Origin: Gigantopelta aegis
Lineage: Eukaryota; Mollusca; Gastropoda; Neomphalida; Peltospiridae
Reading direction: 5' to 3'
Assembly: GCF_016097555.1 (NCBI RefSeq)
Contig: NC_054701.1
Location: 4,851,890 to 4,915,889, forward strand
DNA: 64,000 nt
Shown in pieces: positions 23,454 through 35,400 of this stretch (the first letter of the stretch is position 1; every line of letters begins with the position of its first letter). Under the pieces are notes generated by a model. The model was given only the letters and a program-made list of their open reading frames with translations. It did no database searches and was not told where the DNA came from. Position numbers and translations under genes: made by a program.

Positions 23454-26400
23454 GTAACGTATATTTGTTATTTTATATTTACTGACTATTATAAATTTTT
23501 ATTATATACAAGTATTTCACTTCTTTGTCGGTCATTAATTGTTTATCATCCATCCAGTCATACATCCATTTTATTCATCCACCAATATTGTAAGTTTGTT
23601 TTAAAATACATAAATTCTTTAATGATTTAGAACAACATAATGCATCCATTATTCATCCATCCAATCATCCATCATTCCATTCATGCATGCATCGATTCAC
23701 TAATCCATCCATCCATTTTATTAATTTGTTTTAAAATACATTTCTTGTATAATTTAGAATATTATAATGAATCCATCCATTTTTCATCCATTCATCCATC
23801 CACTCACCCATCCATCATTATTAAATCCATTCATACAATCACTTGTCCATCCATCCATCCATCCATCCATTAATTATACATCCATCCATTCATCCATCCA
23901 TACCCATCAATTTGTTCATTTATCAGTTAGTATTTGTGTTTGTAACACTATTATCTACTTTCAGTTAATGAGTACAGTTGTGAAAATTAATGAAAATGCT
24001 ACACAATATTTTTCTTTTAATCAATTAATTTAGTGACAGAAATGACACAAGAAATTCATCCTCTGAACTCAGTCAGCATTCTCAGTTTGATTTTTCACAA
24101 ATAAATACTCAAGACATGTTTACACAACATTCAAGCGGATCACAGCCTGAGGTAAATTAACTTGGTTTGCCAACACATTGTACATTGTTTAAGGTAGCTA
24201 TTGGGTGTCAAATATGGTAATTGTGATTCATGTTTAGATTGTTAGTAGAAAGTGATTTTGTTATACAGAACAGCACATTCCATCCCCATTTCTCAAATGC
24301 TCAAATTGGATGACGAAATTATTTGTATAAACAGATTATATGTTTCAATTTCTGATGTGTTCAAAACTTGTTACCGGTATGCTTGTTTTCATTTTCGTTA
24401 AGCCTTTTTTAAATATAAATAAAAAAATTTGCCTGGGAATTAAATATATGATTTATAGCATCAGAAAAACACCTACACATTTTGTGTTATTTTGTCTTTT
24501 TGTTTTCAGCCACATAGTATTTTTCCTGGCAAAAGACTATCTTTCTATGATAAGTGGAAGGCAAAACTACCATCACAGCATCCTGTTCCTGTAAACAAAT
24601 CTTTGAAAAATTGTTCAGGACCATTGACTAGCAACATATCAGAACATCGACAAACTCCTACATATGATGTACCTTTTCAGCAGCAAGTTCAAATGAACAA
24701 GGCAAAAGCCAAGGAAAGGGATGAAAGGTGGTATTTACTTAATTTAAATACTGAGTTAAATTTGTTTGACTTCCAGAATTTAAAGATTCAAAATGGAGAT
24801 TTGATGGCATTCAGATGTCACCTCTTGCACACATATGAAAATGTATCTAATTACATTCTCTTAATAATTTGCCAAAAAGATGAACTTGCTGATGAATTTA
24901 TGTTGGGAAGAAGTTGAAATACTTTCAGTTTTGGTTTGTCACAATAAACTAGATGAGTGACTACTGATAATACTATTAAAGGGAGAGTAAACTGAAACAT
25001 AAGCTTTATGTGTTGGAAAGATGTATACCAGGACCACCAACACATACTGACACTTTAAGAAATGAAAAATGCATAATTTTAGAGTTAATAAAAAACTTGA
25101 TTATTTCTGCTAACTGGGGGCAGGCATTTTCTTTTCTTTTCGATGCGTCCTGTACTCTAGCTTAGGGCGAAGTGATGTCAGCTCCGACCAACTCTTGTAT
25201 GCACAGTGTAAACAAAAGCAGTAATTTATGACAAGGCTTTGACTCTTTGATCAACCCGACTTGTAAAATAAAATAAATGACGTGATAATATAATAAACTA
25301 TTTAACTAAATATATTTCAAGTTGCATTAATGAAATGAAATGGGGTTATAGTATTTTTCTTTCTTAACTAATCCAAAGGAAAAATGTACACTATTAGGCC
25401 GTTTGGTATGCTACATTGGAGCAAAAACGACAACCCCCAATACCCAAGTGATAATTTTGTTTTCTTTTGGGACTATGTAATTGGTTAGTTTTGTGATTGT
25501 AGATGGTAAAGTCAATTTAATCAATAGTTTTACACAGGGTTCGTACGGAGTCGGGGAAAACCTTGAAAAGTATGGAATTTTTAAAATCCATTTTCCAGAC
25601 CTGGAAAAAGTATGGAAAAATACCTTTTTGCGAGTTGGTTTGGAAAAAGTATAGAAATTCGTCTTTAGGACTCATGTAGAAAATTTTGGTTGCATGAAAC
25701 CGGCGGAATCTGACATTTGGAAAATCGAGACTAACAATTGCCGACATTTACCGAAGATTTGAAGTATGCGCTTGCGGAATACATATGACAAAAAGATCAT
25801 CCATTTTGAGTAGCATGAGTCTTGAAAAATATTTTTTTTGTCTTTAAAAAAGTCTGGAATTTTTTTTTTTCCAAGGTGTATGAACCCTGTTTACAGAACT
25901 ATTTACAGTAATAAACCATGTCCATTACCATTTTAGGGGTGACAAGTACTATTACACAATATCGGTATGTATTTTTGTGTCTAGACAGCGTTAATTAATT
26001 GGCTCGTCTGGTTACTTATCAAATACACACCTGCCAATCAGGAATCACAGGTAGAGGCAACTAACAGAATAGACAAATTAACTAAAAAAACCCACTGTGT
26101 ATCATTTCAGTACATGGACAAAACATGGTATAATTATTTCGACTTACTGTGTAGCCATTTTGACAGTGGTGGTTTATTTTGTATTGAAAAATAATATATA
26201 CTTATTGCTGGCTTACTGGGATGTATATTATTACAGAACATTGCAATGCATGCCTATTTTATCATTCCGCAAAAAACAGGTAGATTTGTTTCTTTGGTTA
26301 CGCGTTAAGTGTTACGTAACAACCAGCTAGCCAGAGGGCGTATTCACTGGAATGGAACAAACTGGCTGCGCCCGTTAGATACAATAGCCGTCACATTTAA

Positions 26401-29400
26401 CCATTTTATTTATTAAATATAATAATATACGTGTTGCTATTAAGCAAGAATGTGCATTATATGTTGTTGAATATGCATATACCAGTCCAAAATTCTTGCT
26501 TAAGCATTCCTTTAATGATGTGTACATATGCTTAATTATTTTTATATATTTTTCAGAGACTTGCTCCAACAAGTCATAAATACAGTACAGGATTGTGCAA
26601 AAGAGGTATCTGTATTTCTTCTTTGTTGTTACATAGTAAATACATACATATTTGTACAATCCATTTTTATATATGTATTTTTGTAAATATATAATATTTT
26701 CTGTTTATATTTATGATGTATAAAATCACACATTTGTATTTTTCTTTTGTTGCAGTAGATGCCAAAGAGCTTGTAGAGGAGGTCATTTATCTAAAGTATT
26801 ATTGTTATTATTAATGTTGGTAATTCAATATTAGGACCACCTCACTTTTAAAACCAATATTTGTAAGTTCCATGGGTGGTCATAATTGTGGAGTTTTAAT
26901 GTATTTGACTATAGTGCACTAGCTGGTTAGTGTTGTTGTTTTTCAGATGAAGTTTACATTGCATTCTGTGAAGGAAAAGCTTGAATATCAGCATGACCAT
27001 TCTGGGGAAAAGATAGAACAAACTATTAGCACATGTGAGAGCTATAACCATTCAATAATAAACATGTACTAATTATTATAAATAAATATGAAGTAAAATA
27101 AATAAATGGTAAAAAAACATTTTGGTACTTTATAGTCAATGGTTTTTTATTTTATTTAAAAAATAATAAATGCTGTGTATAGTGACCATTACTTAAAGAC
27201 ACTGAAATACAACCCTAGCAGTTGCCTGTGGCAATCGGCAATGCTATGGAGAATGTCGCAGAGTTTTTCATTCTCCGCAGAATTTTCTGGGGGTTTTTGC
27301 CGTGGGGTAGCTATATTGGATTTTCTTTTTTCAAGATGAATTTTTTCCTTATTGTTAAAAATAAAATATACTTTGTGAACTGAAAACAGATTGAAAGTAA
27401 ATATTAAAACAGTAACTGTACCGTTATTATTAAGTATCTAAATCTCAGCACCATTGGGTATGATCAGAAATACATGTAAATTACCAGCAACAAGTTCCAA
27501 CTTGGTTATTGAACTCTGTTGACTGTTCATAACAGGTGCATTGCAGGGATCACTGGATTGCATGGGGGTGACAGCTTATATATTGTTGAACCGTGGCTAT
27601 GGCGCAGTATGGATGTCTTATTTTCAGTAAAATGTTCAACATACACTCCTACTAGTCACTTGAAGTGTTATGATTGGCCTGATGATTTGTAGAGATACAT
27701 ATATAAAGAGAGATCATTCCAATAGTGCAATTAAATTTTGTCTGTAATTTATATTGATAAAATATATTACCCTTTTCTGGTGCCAAGTGGCCAGGAGGGT
27801 ATTCGGTCTTGGTGACTGATTTCCTAATACAAATTATGCTGTTATTAAATAAAATTATTTTAATTGTATATCACATTAAATATATTCTGACACTTTGATG
27901 TAATATAATTGAAAGATAAAGACTGAACTGGCACGTCACTGCAGACTGACTATGCTGTATATATCATCCCATTACAACCCCATTGTTGATTGTGCACGTG
28001 TCAATCGCGTGTTACATCACTTTCAGTAAACGAATACCACCACTGGTATAAATTAATCTTACAGAATATTGGCAAACAAAACAAATAAATAATAAACTCA
28101 TCATTCAGATTTACTTACAATCCAGAGTTGCAAACATGTTAATGATAAAACTACTGTAAAAAATGCTGTGGACATTATTTTTCTGTGGCATTTTTTTTGC
28201 CATGGTAATTTTCTTAATTGCAGGGGTTGAAATATTACCACTTTTTTACTGTTAATTACACATTCCTTGTAACTTCATACTTAGACATACTTTGACAAAT
28301 CCATTGTGTTATGCTAGGCACAGTCTACCAACTGCTAGCAGAAAGTTGGCTAACTTTCTGCTGTCAAGACTTCTGTGACTGTCCAGTTGCTAGTTTGAGT
28401 GCTCTTACAACTCCATTCTCGTCATATAACCATTAGTTGTTAGTCTGAGTGCACCTGTTGTAAGTCGGAACTTGGGGAAATTACAATGCAACTTGAGTTG
28501 GCCAACTTTCTGCTGGCAGATGGTAGGCTGATACTAGCATTACTAGTTGTCCTAGTAGTGCCAGTAGGTGTTCAAATTATGTTAACGTTTCTTTGGTATA
28601 CAAGTTTAGTGTGCACTTGAAAATCATTAAACATGACAATCTAGAATTTCAAATGACATGCATAAATGAAGTGGGTCATAGTATGGTATGAAAATTGCAT
28701 CCTGGGTTTTAAAATCCTGTGAAATTCAACATTCACTACAGTTTACATTTACTATTTTTAAACAGTTCTTGAGGACTTGTGCAAGTACCAAGATAAAATG
28801 TTTGAGTCTGTTCTGGAAAGAGATGCAAATTCTTCAAAAGTTCATTCATTGGAAGTGGATATTGCTGCAGTAGGTATCTAGGGAAGAAAACTTAATTGGT
28901 GTAAAGTTCAGTTTTATAATGGCTAAATATTAAAATCTGTTGCTCAGTAAGTTCAGATCTGGAAGTAGACTTGTGTAATTTGTTTTTGCTTCAGTAATTT
29001 GATTTTGAACTATTACCTAGAACAATGCTAAAAGTGTTCTGACTTTCAAGTCATAAAATTTTAATGGCTATAAGTTGTACATATCTTATGCATATAAAAA
29101 TGTTTTGTACATTTATTGAGTACAAAAATACATGTTTTCTCAATTATTAGAAAGATACCAAAATCATCACACTTGAAAAAGTGTTGGAAGGTCTTCAGAT
29201 GAATTGTCCAGAAAGTGTGGTTAAAGCCATTCATGTGCCAAACCAACGCCTGGAGTTGCAGGTTCAACAGATTCTAGACAGGACGAAAGAAAACACAGAC
29301 ACACAGACGTCTCAGTTTATGGAGCACAAAAAGCTGACAGAACAACAAATGAAGCAGTGCGATCACCTTTATCAGACACAGGAGGAACTTCTACACAAAA

Positions 29401-32400
29401 TAGAAAACAGGTTGATTTGTTGTAATTCTAATTTTTATAATATGAAAGTGTAACTTAACTATTTACACACATTTTTATTAATTAGTAAATAACAGTATTA
29501 ATCTCAAGAAACAAAACCAATGAATTGTGAAGTAAACTTATATCACCTTTGCCATCCACCTACCTACACCACTCACAACCTACAGCTGTTTTACATAATT
29601 TCATTTCTTTGAGGGAATGGCTGTTTTCTTAATTATTAAACTATTTTGGATAGCTTAACAACTATTGAAAGTGTTTGTATGATTCTGTTATGTAGGGGTG
29701 GGACATAGCCGAGTGGTACAGTGCTCGCTCAATGCGTGGTCGGTGTAGGGTCGATCCCCAAAAGTGGGCCCATTGGGCTATTTCTCGTTCCAGCCAGTGC
29801 ACCACGACTGGTATATCAAAGGCCGTGGTATGTACTACCCTGTCTGTGGGGTGGTGCATGTAAAAGACCCTTTGCTGCTAATCGAAAAGAGTAGCCCATG
29901 AAGTAGTGACAGCAGGTTTCCTCTCTCAGTATCTGTGTGGTCCTTAACCATATTTCTGATGCCATATAACCATAAATAAAATGTGTTGAGTGCATCATTA
30001 AATAAAACATTTCTTTCTTTTTCTTTCTGTTATGTAGGGTCTTGGATGAAATGGCCACGTTGCAGAGGGAATTGAAGAGAAAAGACACATCCTACAAAAG
30101 AGAATGTAATGACCAACTTCGTTCATTCCAAGAGAACAATATTCGCGAAACTGAGAGTTTGATTCAACGACTGTTTGAGCAATCATCTCATATGTCTTTT
30201 GAACAGAAAAATGAATTTAAAACGATACTGAAGGGAGAGCTGCAAGCAATATCCAGGAAACAGTTAAATAATTTTGAAAACTTCTTCCAGGACAAACTAA
30301 ATAACTACTTTTATAATCAAGAGAAACGAATTGTAGAAATGTTTTCACAAATGTCATCCATACTTGAAAACAAGGAAAATGCACAGCCAGATAAAGAAAC
30401 TGGAAGCTTTTTGTCTCTTCCACAGTTTGAAGAAAGGATGGGATGTTGGAATGAAGATTTTAAGAAACAACTTGAAAAACTGCACAGAGAACATATGGCT
30501 GAGATCAACCGCTTGCAGGTTAACATGAGTAAAGAGTCTTCAAACAGTTTGTTGTTGAAGCATCAGAATACACCAGCCTTTTGCTCACCAGTTCTTCCAC
30601 TGACAAACGACAAAGGATCTGAAACATTTCAAAAATGGACAGATAAAACAACACTTAGTTTAATTGGTACAACAAATTCGGACAAAGAGGCACATATGCA
30701 AAGGCATGAAAGTTTTGGTTTCAGTGATTTGGGTGCTGGCCAGTTCAACACTAAAAGTCTGTTTTCAAGACCTGTGTTTTCACCAGTTGCTACTGTGTTG
30801 CCACAGAGAAAACAGGTACAGATTGCAGGTGAAGAAAACAGTAATTATGAAAAAAGTAACTTTGCTGAGGTAAAACCAATGCAAACAAAGAGCATGATGA
30901 AGAAAAAGCGTAAGAAAAAAAATTCAATCTACTCTAAAAAAAGAAAACCAAAGCCAATAACAGCTCTTTGTAAAACCATGCACACAACAGAATTGCCACA
31001 AAATAACATAACTGACAGAACGAGATCAAAATCTGCCATCCTTCTTGATAAAAGGTCGGAATCATGTCCACTTAAAAATTCAAAAGAAGAAAGTGTAGCT
31101 GTAAAAGGCATTACCACAACAAAACAACCAAATCTTTCTGTGTATGATTTCAGTGGTGAAGAAGATAGTTGGAGTTTTCAACCTAAAATGATAACACAAA
31201 ACAAAGCTTGTAAAAACAATCCAGGAAACAGGTCAGTGTTAATTTTATTTATTTATAAATATATTTAATACACTACACTGGAGAAAAAAACAAATTGTAT
31301 AATTTATTTGACAAAATTTATCTTTTTACTAGCTGTACATTTTTTATATTACATACTTAAGATCTTTTGACATCCAATAGCCAATGAAAAATCAATCAAT
31401 GTGCTCTAGTGGTGTTGTTAAACAACTTAAGATCTTAAAAACATTGATTAGATTATCAGTTATGAGTACAGCTCAGATCATGCGTACAGAAACTGTTACA
31501 CCTAGGTCAAATATCAAACTTTGCACAAATCATGTGAAATGACACTAATTTATTGACTGATATCTCAACTATGTAGATTTATAACTTGCAGATCAAGAAT
31601 ATATTAATTTTGCGCTTGGTGGAGCATTTCGTAACAAGACATGCATATTTTCTGCTCTTAACATGGTGTCTTGTGATGCATAGTAACTGACAATAAATAA
31701 GGTCATTTCACAATTAAAGTCAAAAGCAAACATGAATAAGTGGAAGACTACGTGAAGACACCATAAAAACAAAATTGTGTATAAACTTAAAGTTTAGAAG
31801 TGACACTGTAAAATAGACACCGCTATGAGCAGAAGATTTTTTAAAAAGTTTTCAGCTACAGAAAACTAACACCATTGGACATACAGGGTTTCCGCCAGAA
31901 AAAAAATGATGGGGGGAATTGGATCGGCGGAGGGGACAAAGCCCCCGAGCGTGCGCCATAGGATTTTAGATGCCCGGAGATGCGATTTCCTGGCATCTCG
32001 GAACACAATCTGGCAGCCAAAACAGTCAGCAAAATTTATCTATTCTGATGCACTAACCGTGAAAATCGTCACAAATTGGAACAAAATAAATTATGTATTC
32101 CATCTTATAACTTTTATTCTGATAATTTATACATTTAAAAATTTCCTCTCGTCGGCATTGTTTATCATTTGCGCCAGCAGCCATAATATATAGCCGATAA
32201 TTTCAGGTGGCAGAGAAGTAAATAATAATACACTGTCAACTATATTAACATAAAAGCTAAAAGTTGTTGTCAACATATCCAGGTGTAATTATTGTCAAAA
32301 ATCTAATTTCTTACTCACTTGCAAACCACATTGATATTTTTTTTCAAAATGAGCTGAATTATCAGCGTCCTACATTCGTATACAACCTAATGCTCATTGG

Positions 32401-35400
32401 TTGATTTACTTCTCTGCCTCCTTTAGTTTCTGTACGTACAATCAAAAATTATCGTTACTGTTCATGTATCTTGTGAAATAAAATTAGTTGTTCCCAAACC
32501 AAAAACATGCAAAACAGCTAGATAATTAACATTTGCTAATTAACATATTCTCTCTACCTAATATTTTCTTAGAAAATGTTATGTTAAGAGCTAAAAATGA
32601 CCTTAAAAAACCCACTGCTCTGCAGATTGATGGGTGGGATATCCCCCCGTATGAAACCCTGACATATGCAACAGTGAACACAATATGGTACATAGAAATA
32701 GGTTTATTCATTATTTATGATAACCCAGGGGTTCAAAATTTTCAAAAAAATTACTTGCCCTAAATCAGATATTCACTTGCCCTGTATATTTTTCCATTTG
32801 CCCATACTTCTTAATGTAACCAATTGTGTTACTCCTATTTAATTTAATACAGTGCTTAATAATATAATAATCTTGAAAGTAATTGGTTTAATTGCACAAA
32901 TAAAGAATTTTGCCAGTAGATTACAACACTTACCCAGGGAGTGCTAAATGTATATGTCTGTCCAGAAGTATGCACTGTCTTCTCTATTTCTTGATTTGAA
33001 CTTTATGTTTTTAAATAGTGTCCATTTGTTGAGTTAAACTTTGTTATTTGTTTGGTAGTGTGCACATGTTCATCTAAATATAATTATTGTGTCGATGTAT
33101 GCCTTAGTGTGACTTGTATGGCGGTGGATGTGGTGAGATCCATTTCCACTTGTGAGTCATTCTTTTATAGCTAGCATTGGTTAAAACATTATTGTGAGTA
33201 TATTATTTAACATTTATTGCCCCAAAACACTTTTCTGGGGTGTTTTTACCCTGTTCATAGCTGAGAAAAGTCTCTCGCAAACAGTAATGGCTGGGCTCAA
33301 AGTAAACATGAGCTCTATTACTCTGCAAATGTTTTTAAATAGTGCAGGCTTGGTAAACAACAGCAAGGGAGGGGGTGTACATCAATTGCAGCCTTGTATT
33401 TTTAATTTATTGAGCATAATTTATTTGTTAAAAACTATTAATAAAGCAGAACAAATTAATATATTCATGTATGCTTAGAGGGCATCGCACCATCACGATT
33501 ATGGTGTAGGGCTAATGAAATCTAACTTGTAACAATTATGTCGTGGGGCTAATGAAATGTAACTTAACCTTACCCGTTTATTTTACACGAATGTAGATTT
33601 ACATTTGCAAAGTACTGGAAAAAAAATGAAGTACAAGGTTTATTATATCTAAACTAAAATATCTTGCAACTTTTATAAGAATACAGTTCATAATATTTAT
33701 GCTTTGTTCAAGTGAATTCGGAAATTATAAACTTGCTTTACGTCCCCATTCATTTGCAAAGAGCAGATTCCGGAACCACGTTAACGTCTGATTTAATTTG
33801 AATATGACAATTTTAAACTGTATCCCACCTCATATACCATGTTTGCAAGGATTAAACATTATGATTGTACACACAAGGCATGTATACTTTATTTTTATAT
33901 AAGCTGTAAAGCATATTGTACGCTATTTCCAAGTTTGAAGATCATCGAACCGATTACTTATACGAAATCAGTCGAGCGTTCAGTGGCGGAAATTACTGAT
34001 CTTAGTCGATAGTAAAAGGGGAATAGCTCTAAAGTTGTTATAGAACTTTTCAACACATTGTTTTCTGTTTTGGTGTGTTAACACATTGGCAAGAGTTCCG
34101 ATTGTTCCAGCATTTAGGGTTAGGGTTAGTTCTCCTTAGAGCTATATGTAAATGCTCGGACAATCGGAACTCTTTCCAAAGGTAAAAAAATTAAAAAAGG
34201 TTTTAGGTGTTACGATACCTTAGTCACTTGTCATCAGGCATATGCAATTAACATAATTACTTGCCTGGCATGAAAATTCCACTTGGCACGAGCGTCGGGC
34301 CATGGGATTTTTGATCCCCTGTAACCCAAAATCAACAGCACATATTGAAGTAGAAAGACTATTTCAAACCACCTTCTGTGCATAACAGACACAGATTATG
34401 CTAAAATACATTATAAAAACACTGCAAATCATACAGATGACTCCATTTGACAGCATCACTTAATCATTCCTAGGATGTGATAACTTGTCTTGAGTAATAA
34501 TTTAAAAAAAAAACCATACCGGTAAAATATGTTTTTAAAAACTTCAATCTTTGTAATATTTCGAGTTCACTTTTATAATGAATATAAAAGATTGGAAGTA
34601 GAAGCTCTGTAAATAAACTCAGCAGGATAATATTGCCTCTCAGTTAGTGTTAAGGTATGACATCTTGTTTAATGACTGGGGGGGTGGGGGGAATCAATAA
34701 AAAAAATATGAGGAAAAAATAGTTGGCAATCACTGGAATAAAACTTGTAATTTGATCATTGGGATCTAATACTAAACACAGAAATCATGAGGCAATTTGT
34801 GTCCACGCCCATCAATCCTTGGAACAGGCATAATGTCCAGGATCTCATTGAAGAAAACAAACGAGGTCCAATACATCAGACATGACATAGTGCTGCCCCA
34901 TTTTCCTCAGGAAACACAGCTCTGTTCCCGCATCATCAACAGCTTCAACCTGCAAAATATGAAAAAGTCACATAATATAACAAGCTTGTAACATGTACTG
35001 ACAAAAAGGGCCATGCTTTAATGTTGATTGTCAGTATAGATTGTAAACAGAAAAAAAAAACATATTTGTGCTGTTGCTTCTGTAGTTTAACTTACAGATT
35101 TTGCAGTTAATACTACAGGTAAATAGATCTGTCACATATATACACCAAAAGCATATTTTTCATTTATGTTTTATTAATTTTATGCTAATTCATATATTGC
35201 TTTAGTGGTTTAAATATGTTAGACCACTTGATTTCTGTAGTTAAATCTCCGGAACTTCATGGTCTAACATATACTTAATTTACTTTGGAAGAATAAGAAC
35301 TTACAATCCCAATGAATGACTTGTCTTTTGTGATGGCAGCATTGGCAGGCAAGATGTTGGCTCGGACAAAATCCCCAACTTTCATGGTAAGCCTGCCATA

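Noticed and set aside
23640-24033. His/Pro/Ser/Ile-rich open frames over the CATC repeat
   Set aside because: Low-complexity translation inside IHO1 intron 1.
26756-26783. Possible extra IHO1 exon after TGTTGCAG (DAKELVEE)
   Set aside because: It would put a stop codon in frame from exon 4, and exons 4 and 5 already join in phase 0.
29698-29770. A tRNA gene
   Set aside because: A and B boxes are present, but they form the head of a SINE with body, tail and target duplication.
31906-32193. 95-codon plus-strand frame
   Set aside because: Lies wholly inside the non-autonomous hAT-like copy 2 and is not kept open in copy 1.
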